From Sipunculus nudus (taxonomy: Eukaryota > Annelida > Sipuncula > Golfingiida > Sipunculidae), in the NCBI GenBank assembly GCA_026874595.1, contig CM049316.1, positions 44,285,695 through 44,349,694 on the forward strand: a stretch of 64,000 nucleotides of DNA, given 5' to 3'. Within the stretch, counting starts at the first letter, position 1, and each line of letters starts with the position of its first letter. This document shows positions 25,199 to 38,700 of the stretch, piece by piece. The notes below the pieces were generated by a model. The model saw only the letters and a list, made by a program, of their open reading frames with translations. It had not been told where the DNA came from and searched no databases. The position numbers were made by a program, and so were the translations under genes.

Positions 25199-27188
25199 AA
25201 AACAAGGGACCCATGGGTCACGGTGCTCAGCTCAAGTTGACCTTGAGGCTGAGAATCTAAAATAATATCAAATAGAGATAAAGTCTGAGAGGAAGAGATA
25301 ATATAGGCCATAGTCGGTAGATATGATAGGTTTGAATTGATGAATAAGGGATTGTTACAAATAACAGTTTGTGGTCTTACCATGGGTTTTCTAATGTTGT
25401 AACTGAAGCACATGAGCAGTTTTTAATCGAAATCTACAAACTACCATAATCCTTGGTTAGCTCTTTTTTCAGTCTTATTAATTCTTTATGCAGTTGCGAT
25501 TAAACTAACGTTTCCAAAGCAGAGATCCAAGGACTCGGTGGCTCTGCATATACGAAAACCTCTACATAAATATACAGGATCTGAAGTTTAATTCAATAGT
25601 GCTTACAGGAAAAAAAGTTGATTTATATATTATCATTAATGTTTAAAAGTAGACAAAGAGATGGACAAACAAAGCTGACCCCGGAAAATAATGAACGTAT
25701 TTATTATAACATTTTCTTTCTTCTTGTTTGCTCTATATGTTATATATATATATATGTGCGGGAGAGCAATCATATTAACTGTCTCTTCATGTTTGTTCTA
25801 CATGTTATATATGTGCAGGAGAGCAATTATATTAGCCAAATAAGCTACTTTTGTAATCCTGTTTAAATAAATATGTTTAATACAAGTTTAGAAGTTTTAT
25901 ACATATGGAATATAACATATATATCTGAATAAATAAGTTTATTCACAGTTCTTTATTGCATATTCCCTTATTTTGCTCATATGGCATTGTATTATGCATA
26001 AAGAAATATTTATTTTTTTTATCACAATATATAAATATATATATTTATTAAATTATGCTGTTTGATTTAATCATATTTTGAATAATTAATTTGTTATAAA
26101 TATTTAAAATTAAATAAATTTCTTTTAAAAATGCCACATTACCACATAGGCAGCTTCTGAATTACTATTTGAATTACTATTTCAAGCAAAGTTTTGTATA
26201 TTTGAGTGGAAACAGCTTTACAATTAAGAAAATACAGTTCAAACAATACCAGTTATTGCATAACACTTCGTGTATATTGTTGGAATTGTGTGTGTGTTGG
26301 TGGGGGGTGGGGTTGATTTGAGAATTACAGTACATCTGTGACAGCAGAGGTGGTCCCCAGTGATGCAATCAGCCACCCTGCTGACCTCCAGTGACCAGAC
26401 GTGGGCTGCCTGGTTTTTGATAATGCAAGTGAATACAATAGAGCCCCCCCCCCCCCACCCCCCACCCCAAAAAAAATTAATAAAATAAAAAATTAGCCCT
26501 ATTTGTTGGCTTTTATTTTCAAAATTTCACATTTTAAAAGATATATCCTTATGTGTCAATGCTCTGAAAATGAAATCGACAGTGCCTACAGAAAATAATG
26601 TGCCATTGTAAGCGATGGGCAAAATTTTCAAGGTACTAAATTTACATTAATGCTAATAACTTAAAACATTTACAAAATTCTGAACTGGTTCTGGTATTCA
26701 GTTAAATCTTGATTAAATAAAGTTACATCCTTGAAGTTCAGGTTACATCTCTTGTTTCAAAAGTTACCATGGTATATATGGTATATACATGCCAAAATAT
26801 ATTTCTTGCTGTTTTTAAAAGTTAAGTAATGTGTCGGTCCATAACTTTTACAAATTACATAATATTTACCTAATTTCTTGCAAGTACGAGGGAAATATAA
26901 TGAGGAATTTTTTTGCTAAAAATAAACAAAAACAGACAAGTGGTTTCATATTAGGCAGTACTGAAGTGTAACAATCGATTTTAAATGGATAATTAGGTTT
27001 TCACATAATTTCTAAAAAGGAACGAAGTCGCAGTGACCCAGTTTTGGGTCAGGTAGGAGAACTTAGGACATCTAACCAACTGTATGTCGAACTTTGGATC
27101 CGTAGGTCTAATGGTTTCAAAACGTGCCATTCTAACGGACAGACGGCGGATAATGGATCGTAATTTACGGTCAGCTGAACTAATAAAA
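25199..27188 (+). mobile_element. pearl-like element, long-core type
   Basis: The left end acaagggacccatgggtcac...gctcagct and right end (acggacagacggcggataat ... cggtcagctgaactaa) match the ends of the element at 35813-38455. One ~650-bp core lies at about 26540-27115. The outer limits are inferred from end motifs, and the interior 25260-26540 was not matched to another copy. Confidence 0.5.
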
Positions 27189-29534
27189 AATGTTAAGGTG
27201 TAATGATAAGGAAAACTTAAACAATTTTGCAAAAGCTTGTGATAGGATTCTGAAAACTTTTAAATAACAATTCGTTAGCAGCAACTTATAGACATCACCG
27301 CAGGACACGACTCTTGTACGAAGATTTAAACTGAAGCACACTTTAAATATAATGCAACTTGTTTGTTTACTCCAATTATGAGCAAATCCTACACACATTT
27401 CCAACTTAAAGATTAAACCTAAACTAGTGTCTTTTACGCTATCCACAACAATTTTGTGACACACATGGTGCCCAAGGCAAAATAGTGTTACTAAAAATAT
27501 ACATACTTACAACTGTAAGTCAAAACATGATTTCAGATTTCATAAGCAACGATTTTATTCAAGATGGCTTTCGTGATATATCCATTACCACTCCGCTCCA
27601 AGAGATAAATTAAGGCAATTTTACCATTCAAAAACTGTTGTATTGCAGAATGAGTGGTTTTGTACACATTAACAGCTAATTGCAGGAGCAAATTTTATTT
27701 AGAAGAAACTTGCATAACTATGGAAGCGTAGTTAGCCAGTTATAGCATCCTGTATTAGGAAATAATGATGTTCCTGCCTGCAGGATATCTATCATACAGT
27801 GAGCAAAGGTCGGTCCAGTGCAGGAGAAAACGTAGGCAAGAGTTGTTTTTCGTATTATGGGGAGTTCATAATGCACAAAACAGTACCAAAATTTAATTTT
27901 ATAAGATTATGTAGAAAAAAGGGTCAGCAGACGAAGCATCGTCACAGATTTAGTCACATGAGCAAACTTGCCAATCTAATCTTGATTATGTGTTATAACT
28001 AGCGACTCATCGGCTGCGACTTTGACATAATTTTGACATTATAATAAAGGTCATAACCCATAAATATACGTGACAGTGAAAGCTAGTTTGGATTTTCAAG
28101 AAATTTTTATTTCAACCTGTTTGCATGTGAATTTGAAATGCTTAAGTGTAATGGCTAGAATTTATGCCCTCCTAAAGGCCAAACGTCTGAGTTTCTAGGC
28201 TACCTTAACTTTTGCCCACCAACTCACATGTGACATGGCAATTCTAAAGAAAAAGGGATTAACTTTCTTCAAAATTATTTTAAAGAGGAATTTTTAGTGT
28301 TTTTTTAACTGTCAGGTCTTGTATTGAATGCACCCGTTAATAAGATTTTCATAGTTAAACAGAAGTGCTACAAAGAGACTTTAAATACCGTTTCCCTTAT
28401 ATAACCCATAAGTATTCATGTTTGTATTCAAGGCTGCTGAATGAACTTATATCACTGGTGTTGCAGAAGTGGCCCATGACCAACACTACACAATCAAACA
28501 AGGTACCATTATTTTATAATTTATGCTTAAAACCCATGTGAACTTGTATATATGCGTGAAAAATCACTCATGTGATATCAAACTGTGTAAAACCCACAGT
28601 TCTAAGAGGTTTTCTTGCATATGGCATGCAAGGGAAGAGGGATTCCAAGCAAACTGCCGTCGGCCAAGTAATAATCGATCATCTGTCGTTTTTTATCTTT
28701 CAATCATCGACAATGATTTTACAAACTATTCGTACCACAAATATCTATTATCATTGAAATAGAATAGTTCCTATAAATCCAATGAAACCTAGATCTAGAA
28801 GATATGTTAAAATTTGCAAAAGCTATGAAGCAAAAGACACTGCATGTGAAGACGGTATTTCTGAAAATATTTTACTTGCTTGTATATACTTGTACATGGA
28901 TATAATAAACAAGTTCAGACCCAATAATGTGCCTTAATCCTACAAATATGCATATGGAACAAATAATGCCTTTAAAAAGTCACTTTGTAAAAAAGTGTTA
29001 GGGGTATAAAAATGGCCTCAGAATAACACATTATTTCTTTAAGCAAAACTATATATCATTATGTAGCTAATGTTCTTCAATTACAATGATGCCAAAATTA
29101 TGCAATTATGATGTTTAACAAGAAAGTTATAGTCCATAAACCACTGCATGACTAGTCACTCAAAAAAAGTTTTCAAATGGAGTATGCGGTTCATAAAAAA
29201 AGTTAATTTTTCAGGGTGTTTGACATCTTTATATTTTTGGAAACACCTGGAAATGAGTAAAAGACAACTCACATAACTAGGGGTCGGGAAATTTCACCGG
29301 GGGTAGTGAAGTTTTCACATTCTGGCTAATGGACTATGAACTGAGGGTCCAGTGGCTATAAATGAGGATTGTAAGGCGTGCTTTATAGGGAAGGTCTGCT
29401 AAGTCCAACATACCACTATACACTTTTCCCAGTTCACGCATATACTGACTAATGGGTTTTAATTATTTTGTGCGCCTGGGTTTTAAGCTTTATACGTACA
29501 TTAAACAACACAGTAAAAAGCACAATAACTCACT

Positions 29535-29620
29535 GGGTACATTGTTTTATTGGCGGAGATCATTTGATATTTACACTGAGTACACTGTTTATTGGCGGTC
29601 AGATCACATGGTATTTACAA
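29535..29620. repeat. two-copy tandem repeat carrying both INTS8 poly(A) hexamers
   Basis: Imperfect 42-bp duplication: gggtacattgttttattggc at about 29535 and gagtacactgtttattggcg at about 29578. Both copies are followed by agatca and atttaca. Confidence 0.75.
29546..29593 (-). terminator. INTS8: two candidate INTS8 poly(A) signals
   Basis: On the - strand AATAAA occurs at 29593-29588 and again at 29551-29546, 34 and 76 bases past the stop. A GT-rich stretch (ctgtgttgttt) follows near 29512-29501. The 3' UTR would be only about 60-110 bases. Confidence 0.55.
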
Positions 29621-29626
29621 TTTGAG

Positions 29627-29743
29627 TTACAAATAAAGTGTGCTCATCGCTCTGAAGAATTTACTTTTTCTAGTCTCTGCTGCTTGGAACAGGATTTCTG
29701 CGGGATTACTGGCATTCAACTCAAGCTGGCCAATCAGCTGCAT
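29627..29743 (-). CDS. INTS8: INTS8 last coding exon
   Basis: Acceptor ttgtctttcag, then 38 codons and a stop at 29629-29627. Begins MQLIGQLELNASNPAEILFQ and ends FFRAMSTLYL, aligned to the very C-terminus of known INTS8 proteins. The end of the protein is therefore natural. Confidence 0.97.
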   Translation of the reverse strand: MQLIGQLELNASNPAEILFQAAETRKSKFFRAMSTLYL

Positions 29744-32700
29744 CTGAAAGACAACAAATAATTTATACAAATATTCCAAACATAAGCCATCAAACAGGGT
29801 TAGTTGATACCTAAGATGGTTGGCTTCATATAAGCAGAGGTTCAAAGGTCACTAGTTGCAAAATGCATTTTACAAAACTCTGGTTTGTCACACTTGCTGC
29901 CTGATGTGCATGTTGAAGTTGTGTTGGTTATTTTGATGGGCCCCAGCATGTTATTCAAACATAAACATAAATAAAACGGACAGCCTGTGCGTGTGGTGGG
30001 ATCGGCTTTTTCTGGCCTATTTTGTAATTTTAATGCTTCAAGGGATTTACTTTAGTAAACAAAAGTCAGATATCGGAACAAGTCCATGAAAGTTCCAGGT
30101 GGTCCTGGGCAAACTCCCACATAGAAGTTTGTATTGAATAGTAAAACAGGAGCTGATTGATAAAACACCATGTATACAAACACTTGTTTTGTACTTGTCA
30201 GTTGTCTAATTCACATATTCAAAACTCAATGCTGATGTAAATGCTGACTTTCCTGTTGATTAAGATAGATTTTACAAATCCCAACATATATAACTATATT
30301 TATAGTTTTATTCCTGAATACAAAACATGTTGAGAACTTTTTCAGGAATTCCAGGACAGATGAGAAACCCTGAATGCAACTTAAAACAGAGCATAGCTAG
30401 GAAAATGAGTTGTTAGTTGAAAATTGACACCAAAGTAGTCATATTAACAAATGACAGAGTAGCCTGCAACAGATTATATACTACATAAAATTAGCAAGTG
30501 AACGTTTAAACCTTACCACAACTTGTTTCTTGTCATTCTCTCCCCTCTTTGTGTGTAGATCTGTAGCTAATTAAGGAAAAGAACAAGTGGCCCCCTGGTC
30601 ATGACGCTCAGCTGAAGATCTGATATTTCTGCAGGTGAAACCAGACGGCTACAGGGCTATGCATATCTGACATTGTCAATGTGGCAGCTTTTCATCAGTT
30701 TATTGGTAACATTTCAGGTTGGCTACAGGGCTTATAACATTTGACATTGTGCATTTAGCAGCTTTTCAGCATTTTTATTGGTACAAGTTTTTAAATTTCG
30801 ACAATAAATATAGTATAGAGAAAAGGCAGCTCATGCTGTACAATAAGAAATATTTGTGCATATAAAATTTAATAATGAAAACACATTAGGACACAAGAAG
30901 TTCTTCATTTCACTAATGGAAAAAGAAAAATATATTATCTACAAAGCTATAAAAAGTACAAATTCAATTATTTCTCTATTAAATCATGAAAATGAAAACA
31001 TATCTCTGTCATAGCTCTACATGATTAACTATACTTTTTATCTAAATTTTGAACTGTATTAGAAATAAGAGCTGCACCAGATTTACCTTTGTAAGTTTGC
31101 AATTATGGGCTGGCAGTCATAATTAGATAGGTTTAGGTCTGGTATGATTTCGGGCATCTATAATGTGCAAAATTATGTTAAAACAGAAAATGTTCTCAAT
31201 TTAGTATGCTCTGTGAATTAGGTAATCAAATGGAAGGAATTGCATTCAAAAGGTTTGTAAAAACTGTTAAGTTTTTATCATGCATTGTATGGGTGTATGT
31301 TCTTAAAGTGTTAATTTCCTCTTCAAGAAAGGATACTGACAAGAAACTCTTTTAGTTTTTATCATGCATTGTATGGGTGTATGTTCTTAAAGTGTTAATT
31401 TCCTCTTCAAGAAAGGATACTGACAAGAAACTCTAGAATGGTGCTGTCCCAAACGAAGTCATAATAAGCATCCATTGCATCATGGGAGTTCCTTTCTTGT
31501 AGAGCTTTAAAAGCTGTTGTATAGTCAACCTCCTCAACACACTGACACAGCACTGCCACCTACAGGGAAACACAAACATTAAAATGATGGCAGGTCCTGA
31601 CAGTCACATGACACTATCAAAGGGGTTGTCTCATGCATCTAACTTAGTAGTGCCTATATAATAATAACTGTTGTGGCACGCATGCTTTTTCAGGCAATTC
31701 CTATGTGCCTGTGCCTAAGAACCTGTTCTTGAAGTGCAAGAAATAATGCCAAATCATAAAATGTGCCTTACAGGGTGTTCATTTTTTATATTTTCCGCAT
31801 ATGTCTTGAGTAATTTGGCATTATTTCACACAGGGTATTTTGCAATCTTGTTCACTAAAGTACTGTGTTCAGCATCATCTTTGAATTGAAACTGGTCTTC
31901 AGGTGCCAAATAATGGGAGAGTGATGTCCTAGATTCTTTATTTCAAAGTTAAAGAGATGAGAAATTTTTCCAAGATTACAGGGATAACAGTGGTTGTATC
32001 ATATCCATGAATATGAGATTTTTTATGACCTGAAGATTGCAGAGTTAATTAACTAGCTAACATAATGTAAAAAGCACTATTATATCCTCAAACTGCAGTG
32101 ATCACCTCAACACATTCATTATATATAGTCCGTCCCAGTACCCGTGTATAAATATATTCATAAATAAAAGCATTTTATAAAATAATGAAATTTATAAACA
32201 CCTAGCACACACAAAAAATTGTACTGAAGTACTTGAAATTTACATGCAAAAAAAGTGAATTCTCTATGGAAACATGTTTATCATATTAGTTTGTATACAA
32301 TAAATGAATCTCACCTGGGTGTAACATCGGAGGTAATTACAGCACCGGATCATTCTCTTGTATACCTGTAAATATTAATTATGGTGAATGATCACAATAC
32401 TTAATTTGAGAATACATAATTTTAACAGTAATATAATGACCTTAAATTATGATCTCATATTAAAAGTGATTTTAATTGTTACCCTTCTTTTGCGTAGATC
32501 TTTGGACACAATAGTATTGACAGAAACCATATTCTAACAAGTGGCCCATGGGCCATGACGCTCAGCTAATTTAGACTGGGTGCTCAATTTTTTTATTAAT
32601 GTTATATATTGTCTGTGAGAATAGCCTATGGCTAAAGTTACAGTGTTGAAAAAATGGACAGAAAATAAAAAATTCAGGATTCATAGGAGACCTGCCAAGG

Positions 32701-35700
32701 ACCCCCTGGATTTCACAATAGAGGGTTCCAAGGAAAATTGATACAATTTGTACCCTGTCTGTCTGGGTGCTCAAAATCATGTTTCTGGTCCATAGCTGGC
32801 AGAATATAGGTCACCATTATCCAATTTCAGGTTTCCAAGGAGAATTGCCAAGGATTTCCCTGAATGTCATGTTAGAAGATTCTAGGGCTAATGGTTACAA
32901 TTTTTGCCTTGTCTGTCTGGGTGCTCAAAACCATTTTCAGCCCATAGGTCACGCAATATAGGTCACCATGACTAATTTCAGGTTGCAAAGGACACTTGAC
33001 TAAGACCTCCCTGAATTTTAAATTGAAATATTCTGGGCCTAATGGATACAAATTGTGCACTGCCTAACTGTCTGGATGCTTATATGACATCTTTTCTGAT
33101 AGGTTGCAAAATATAGGTCATGGTGACCTATTTTCAGTTTTCCAAGGACATTGGCCAGGGACATATAAGAATGTTACATTAGAAGATTCTAGGCCTAACA
33201 AATACAATGTGTGCCCTAACTGTCTGGGTGCCTTTATGACTTTTTTTCCTAAAGGTTGCAAAATATAGGTCATGGTGACCTAATTTCCACAGACATTTGC
33301 CAAGGACGTCTCAGAATGTTAAATTTGACGATTCTAGGCCTAACAAATACAATGTGTGCCTTGCCTGACTTTCTGGATGCTCAAAATCCTGTTTTCGGCC
33401 TGTAGGTCACAAAATGTAAGTCATCATGACTAATTTCAGGTTTCCATGGAGATTTGCTAAGGACCTCCAATGATGTTGCATTAGAAGATTCTAGGCCAAA
33501 CAGATACCATTTGTGCCCATCTGACATTCAGGGTGTTCATACAAAATCTTTTTCCCTACAGGTCGCAGAATATAGGTCATAGTGACCTAATTTCAGGTTT
33601 CCAAGGATATTTGCCTAGGACCCCCCTTAATGTCATTTTGGAGGATTCTAGGCCTAATGGATACTATTTGTGCCTGATCTGACTGTATAGGTGCTCAAAA
33701 TCATGTTTTCGGCTCATAGGTCACAAAATATAGGTCACCATGACCTATTTTCAGGTTTCCAAGAAAATTTTTCCATAAAAAACTCTCATGATATTGAGTT
33801 AAAAGATTCTAGGCCTAACATATACGTTTTGTCCCCATCTGACATTCAGGGTGCTAATATGACATCTTTTCCCTACAGGTCACAGAATATAGGTCACAGT
33901 GACCTAGTTTCAGGTTTCCAAGGAAATTTACCTAGGATATCCCAAAATGTCAGGTTAGAGGTTTGTAGGCCTAATAGATACAATTATTGCCCAATCTGAC
34001 TGTTTGGGTGCTCAAAATCATGTTTTCGGTCCGCAAGTCACAAAATATAGGTCACTAAGACCTAATTTCAGGTTTCCAAGGAGATTTCCCAAGGACCTAT
34101 CTGGATGTACAGTTAGAAGTTTCCAGGTCTAACGGTTTTGATTTTTGCCCTGTTAACAGACGGACGGCCGGACAGCCAGACAGCCAGACGGACGACAGAC
34201 AAAGGGTGATCGCTATAGCTCCGATGACTTACAGGATATTGTAGATTTAACTTTTCATATATTTGTTGAACAATATAAAGTTGACTGACCTGTTCATCAA
34301 AGACCCTGGAATTAATAGGTTCACTGAAGAAATTAGAGGCCGTACAGCCAGACCTCAGGTAATACTTCATGGCACTGGCATACTGAGAGGCAGCTGAAAC
34401 ATAATACAAAATATGATGAACCTCTGAGTCGTATTATTTCAGAAATAACACAATCAGGACTTGGGAAATATCTAAGCCTCAGCATTGGTTGTCTGGATGG
34501 TCTGTTTCAATTTTATACATTACTTCAAGGTTTAAATCAAATTTGTTTGAAATTAATTTGACAGTGGATATAAATTAATATGTTAACTGTATCATGAGTC
34601 ATGAAATCGTTTATTTTTACATCTGAGCCTTTTTAAATTCTTCAAACATTAGATTCTGGATTTGAAATACAATTAAAATGTTGTGTCTTGACAAAAAAAA
34701 TTTCTCAATGGATCTCACAAGTATCATATTTTATCATATCACATAATGCACATTCAACCTGAGTAAATATTAATGGTAGCAAAACTGGGCCTGTGCAGTT
34801 TAAATCCCTGCAACTTAACTTTTGATGTCTGGCTTGCTACATATAGGTTTAGGTATGTACAGAAGAGAATTTGTGGAAAATGAATACTTTTGGAAAACTT
34901 GTGAGGAATGAATGAGACAACCTTTGAAAAAAGGACTAGGAAATACATTACAAAGAACTCTGAGGGCAGTGGCAAGATGGAAATCTGTAGAGAGAGTATG
35001 GTGGTGATCAGACCTGTAGCCACAGAGAAAATGCCAGAATATCGCAGGGGGAGAGCCATACCCATCATTGTTATCTACAGTAGGATTCAGAGAAGTTCCA
35101 TCAAATAAGCTTCATTTTAACTCTGGCTGGTGTTTTGACTGGTAATACCATAGGATATCTCCAAGAGATAAAATAAAACTATACAAAAAATTAGTTTTAA
35201 GTCACCAAATGGCCAAAAGACCTGTCCAAATTTGAAATAAATGTTATTATTGAGCAAAACATACTATACTGCAAGTCTATTGATAAATGTAATAACTAGA
35301 ATGAGTTTGTTTATAAACTGAGTTGCATAAACTGATACATGTGTCATTTGTCTATTGGCCCCCAATCCCCAAATTTGATGAAAAATATATTGACTACTTC
35401 AAAAGTGGGGGGTAGACAAACAGACGATTTGACCTTGAAGATGCAGGTCAAAGTCAACACTCTTCAAACTCTTCTGAGATTTCAGTGGAAACAATTCATG
35501 AATCAAATTTCATGAAATAATATTGAGTGGTTCAAAAGTTAAAGTGTTCACAATTAGTGTTTCAGCTTATTTGAAATGGAACATGAAGATCAAGGTCACC
35601 AGTTTTCAAACTCACCTGTGATTTTGGTAGAAACATTTTGTGTATCAAGTTTCATGAAAATAGATTGTGTGGTTCAAAAGTTTTACTGTTCACAATATAT

Positions 35701-38700
35701 TCAATTTTGGCTAAACTGACCTTGAACATGAAGGTCAAGGTCACAGGTTTTCCAACTCATCCCAGATTTTGCAGGACAAATTTCACGTATCAAATTTTAT
35801 GAAAACATTCACAAACAAGGGACCTATGGGTCACAACGCTCAGCTGTTATATATGATAAAAAATATTATTTAGAAATGAGGCACATGCTGGTTTTGTGTG
35901 GTAATAAATATAAGCTGTATTATGAGTTGTTGTTGTTTAGCTTATGTATGATTTTGATAGTACCTTTGGAGACAGGGAAGAGGATTGATTTCATTTATTT
36001 TATTAACAAATGGAGTACTTCTGTCACACAGATTTTGACTTGGCCATATAACTTATAAGCAGAACATATAATATAAGAGTTTAACTATTTATTAAAAAAA
36101 TTACAAATATTGTCCCAAATATAATTTTTATTAAAAATAATAAGAGAATCATATGATTTTTTAAATTGAAATATAATTGATATGATTATTAAAATAATAT
36201 TAAAGAATATATTCATGAATGCATTCATGAATACATTTTGAAAGTATTTGCACGAGTATTCATATACTTTCATTTTTACCTGAATTCCCATTCTATATGC
36301 AAGAAATTTTATAATGGAGTACATAATCATATTCGTATTTAAATACAATTACAAAGTATTCGCACCATGTCTGGTATTTATTCAGTTTTCACCAAAAAAT
36401 GATGTTGAGAATCCAGAATATACAAAATTCACACATTTAAATAATGATCATAAGTACCTGGTTTTATGGCTTTTATTTATATTAAAAAATAACTGTAAAA
36501 AATTCATTTTGGACTAATTTCACATCAATGTACACACTAGACACAGTAGGAATCTAGATTAATATTATCAACTGCATCTTTGTCTATCATTAATTTCCTT
36601 CATATAATCCTTAATGATTAGTAATGAATAATATGATTTACTTCTTTATCATTAAAAATGAACTGAAAAATGCCATAGGTGACTGCATGGTGTTATTTGG
36701 AATATGTGACATTCTACCCATCGATACAAGATTCTTATATCATCAGTAACTGCAAGTTAATTTCCTGTTATTATAAACTAACAAATTCCTTTTCTATTTT
36801 TCTTTAATTTGTTATTAAAAACCAATAAAAATTTATTAATTTATTGTTTATTGTTATGTTGTTGGTTAAAACTACTAGATGAGTTGGGTTGAACACCTGG
36901 ATCAACTGTGGCTGGCCATCAGCTGCCTGGATTCTCCCCTCAAGCGTGCATAATTTGATGAAAGGTCAACAAGGTCAACATACAGGTGACTCAAGAGGGG
37001 CTGGAGAGAGCCAAAGTCTGACAGGGTCTCATAAAAAACATTAATAAAAGCTACAATATTTGGCAAATTTCTTTCAGCTTTCTAAACTAAAAAGCTGAAA
37101 TCCTTATGTGTGCATGATATGAAAATTATATCAACAGTGCTCACGGAAAACAAACGTGCCATGGTCACAGTTGGGCAAAATTTAAGGTACTAATTTTATA
37201 TTTATACTAATAACTTATAAAATTTGAAAAATTCAGAACTAATTTTGGGTATTCAATTGAATCTTGATTAAATAATGTTACATCCCTGACAAAAAAGATC
37301 TCTAGCTTCAGCAATGCCCTTGTTAAGGGAGTAAATATATTTCTTGATTTTTTACAAAGTGCATTATGTTTGGGCCCATAACTTAAAAAAAATACACAAT
37401 ACTGACATCAATTTAGGCATGTGCATAGTGAATGTATAGAAAAATATGTATATTATATATGATCAAAGTCAGATCAGTGGTTTTGATATTAGGCAGTCTT
37501 AAAGTGTAACATTGGGTTTTTAATGGAAAAATTAAGTTTTTCATTGATATCTCGAAGGAATTAAGTCCTAGTGACCAAATTCTTGGCATGGTAGGGGATT
37601 TTGGAGAAATCTAACTGTATGCCAAATTTAAGGAACTTAGAGCTGAAGCTCGGGAGCTGAGCTCTAGCAAACTGCATAACACTAGCAATATGTGACATGG
37701 TGCTTGAAAACTTGAATAAAATCTACAGTTTTTGATCAACTGGTTTCAAATTTTTGGTGTTAACAGTTGAAATGCTAAAAAAAACATGCTGTGAAAATTA
37801 AATCCACAGCAGTTACAGCAAAAAAAACGTGCCATGGTCAAAGTTGGGCAAAATTTAAGGTACCAATTTTTTATTTTTGCTAATATTTTTAAAAATTTAA
37901 AAGATTTTGATCTAATTTTGGGTATACAATTTAATTTTGATTAATAAAAGTAATATTACTGGAAAAAAAGTGCTTAGCTTTAACAAGTTTTGTGTTAAGT
38001 GATAAAATTTCTTTCCTGATTATTTAAAAAATGCATTATGTTTGGGCCCATAACTTTTTTAAATTAAATAATACAGACCTAATTTCTGGCATGTACATAG
38101 GAATTATATAGAGGATTATTTATAGGAAATATGAGGAAAAACAGATGAGTGGTTTTGATATTAGGCAGTCCTAAAGTGTGAAAATAGGTTTTTAATAAAA
38201 AATTGAGGTTTTTTCTTAATTTCTCAAAGAAATGAAGTCGCAAAGACCCAGTTTTTGGCTTGGTAGGAGATCTTGGGGACATCTAACATTATGCTGAATT
38301 TTGGATTCCTAGGTCTTACGGTTTCAAAACGTGCCACATCTACGGACGGACGGACGGACGGACGGACGGACGGACGGACGGACGGACAGACGGACGGACG
38401 ACGGACAATGGACCACGACTATAGCTCAGATGACTTATAGTCAGCTGAGCTAAAAATCCTAGAAACAATGAGCAATAGTTCCCTTGATTTGACCTTGATA
38501 TCAAGGTCAAGGTCATCAGTTTTCAAACTCATCTGAGAACTTGGTTGCAATAATCCAAGAATCAAATTTGAGGGGAAATAATATGAAATACTTCTAAAGC
38601 TATGGGGTTCACATTTTTTTAAAATTTTTGCTGATATGACGTTTATTTATGAAGATCTGGGTCACCAGATTTTGAACTCTTTTGAGATATTGGTAGAATC

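Larger units (their letters stand above)
18533..29545. other. convergent intergenic region between APCDD1 and INTS8 3' ends
   Basis: 11 kb without a recognised gene. Contains the probable APCDD1 3' UTR, dispersed repeats, a TA microsatellite, poly-C runs (21114-21128, 22183-22197, 26446-26463), a core-repeat element joined to a LINE 3' end, and a roughly 2-kb pearl-like element. The long - strand open frame at 19551-20018 shows no family I know. Confidence 0.7.

Noticed and set aside
31421-31428. Donor CTT|GTCAGT for the INTS8 exon ending near 31425
   Set aside because: It resembles the consensus better but throws the next exon out of frame. GTCA|GTATCC keeps the frame and restores the family motif.
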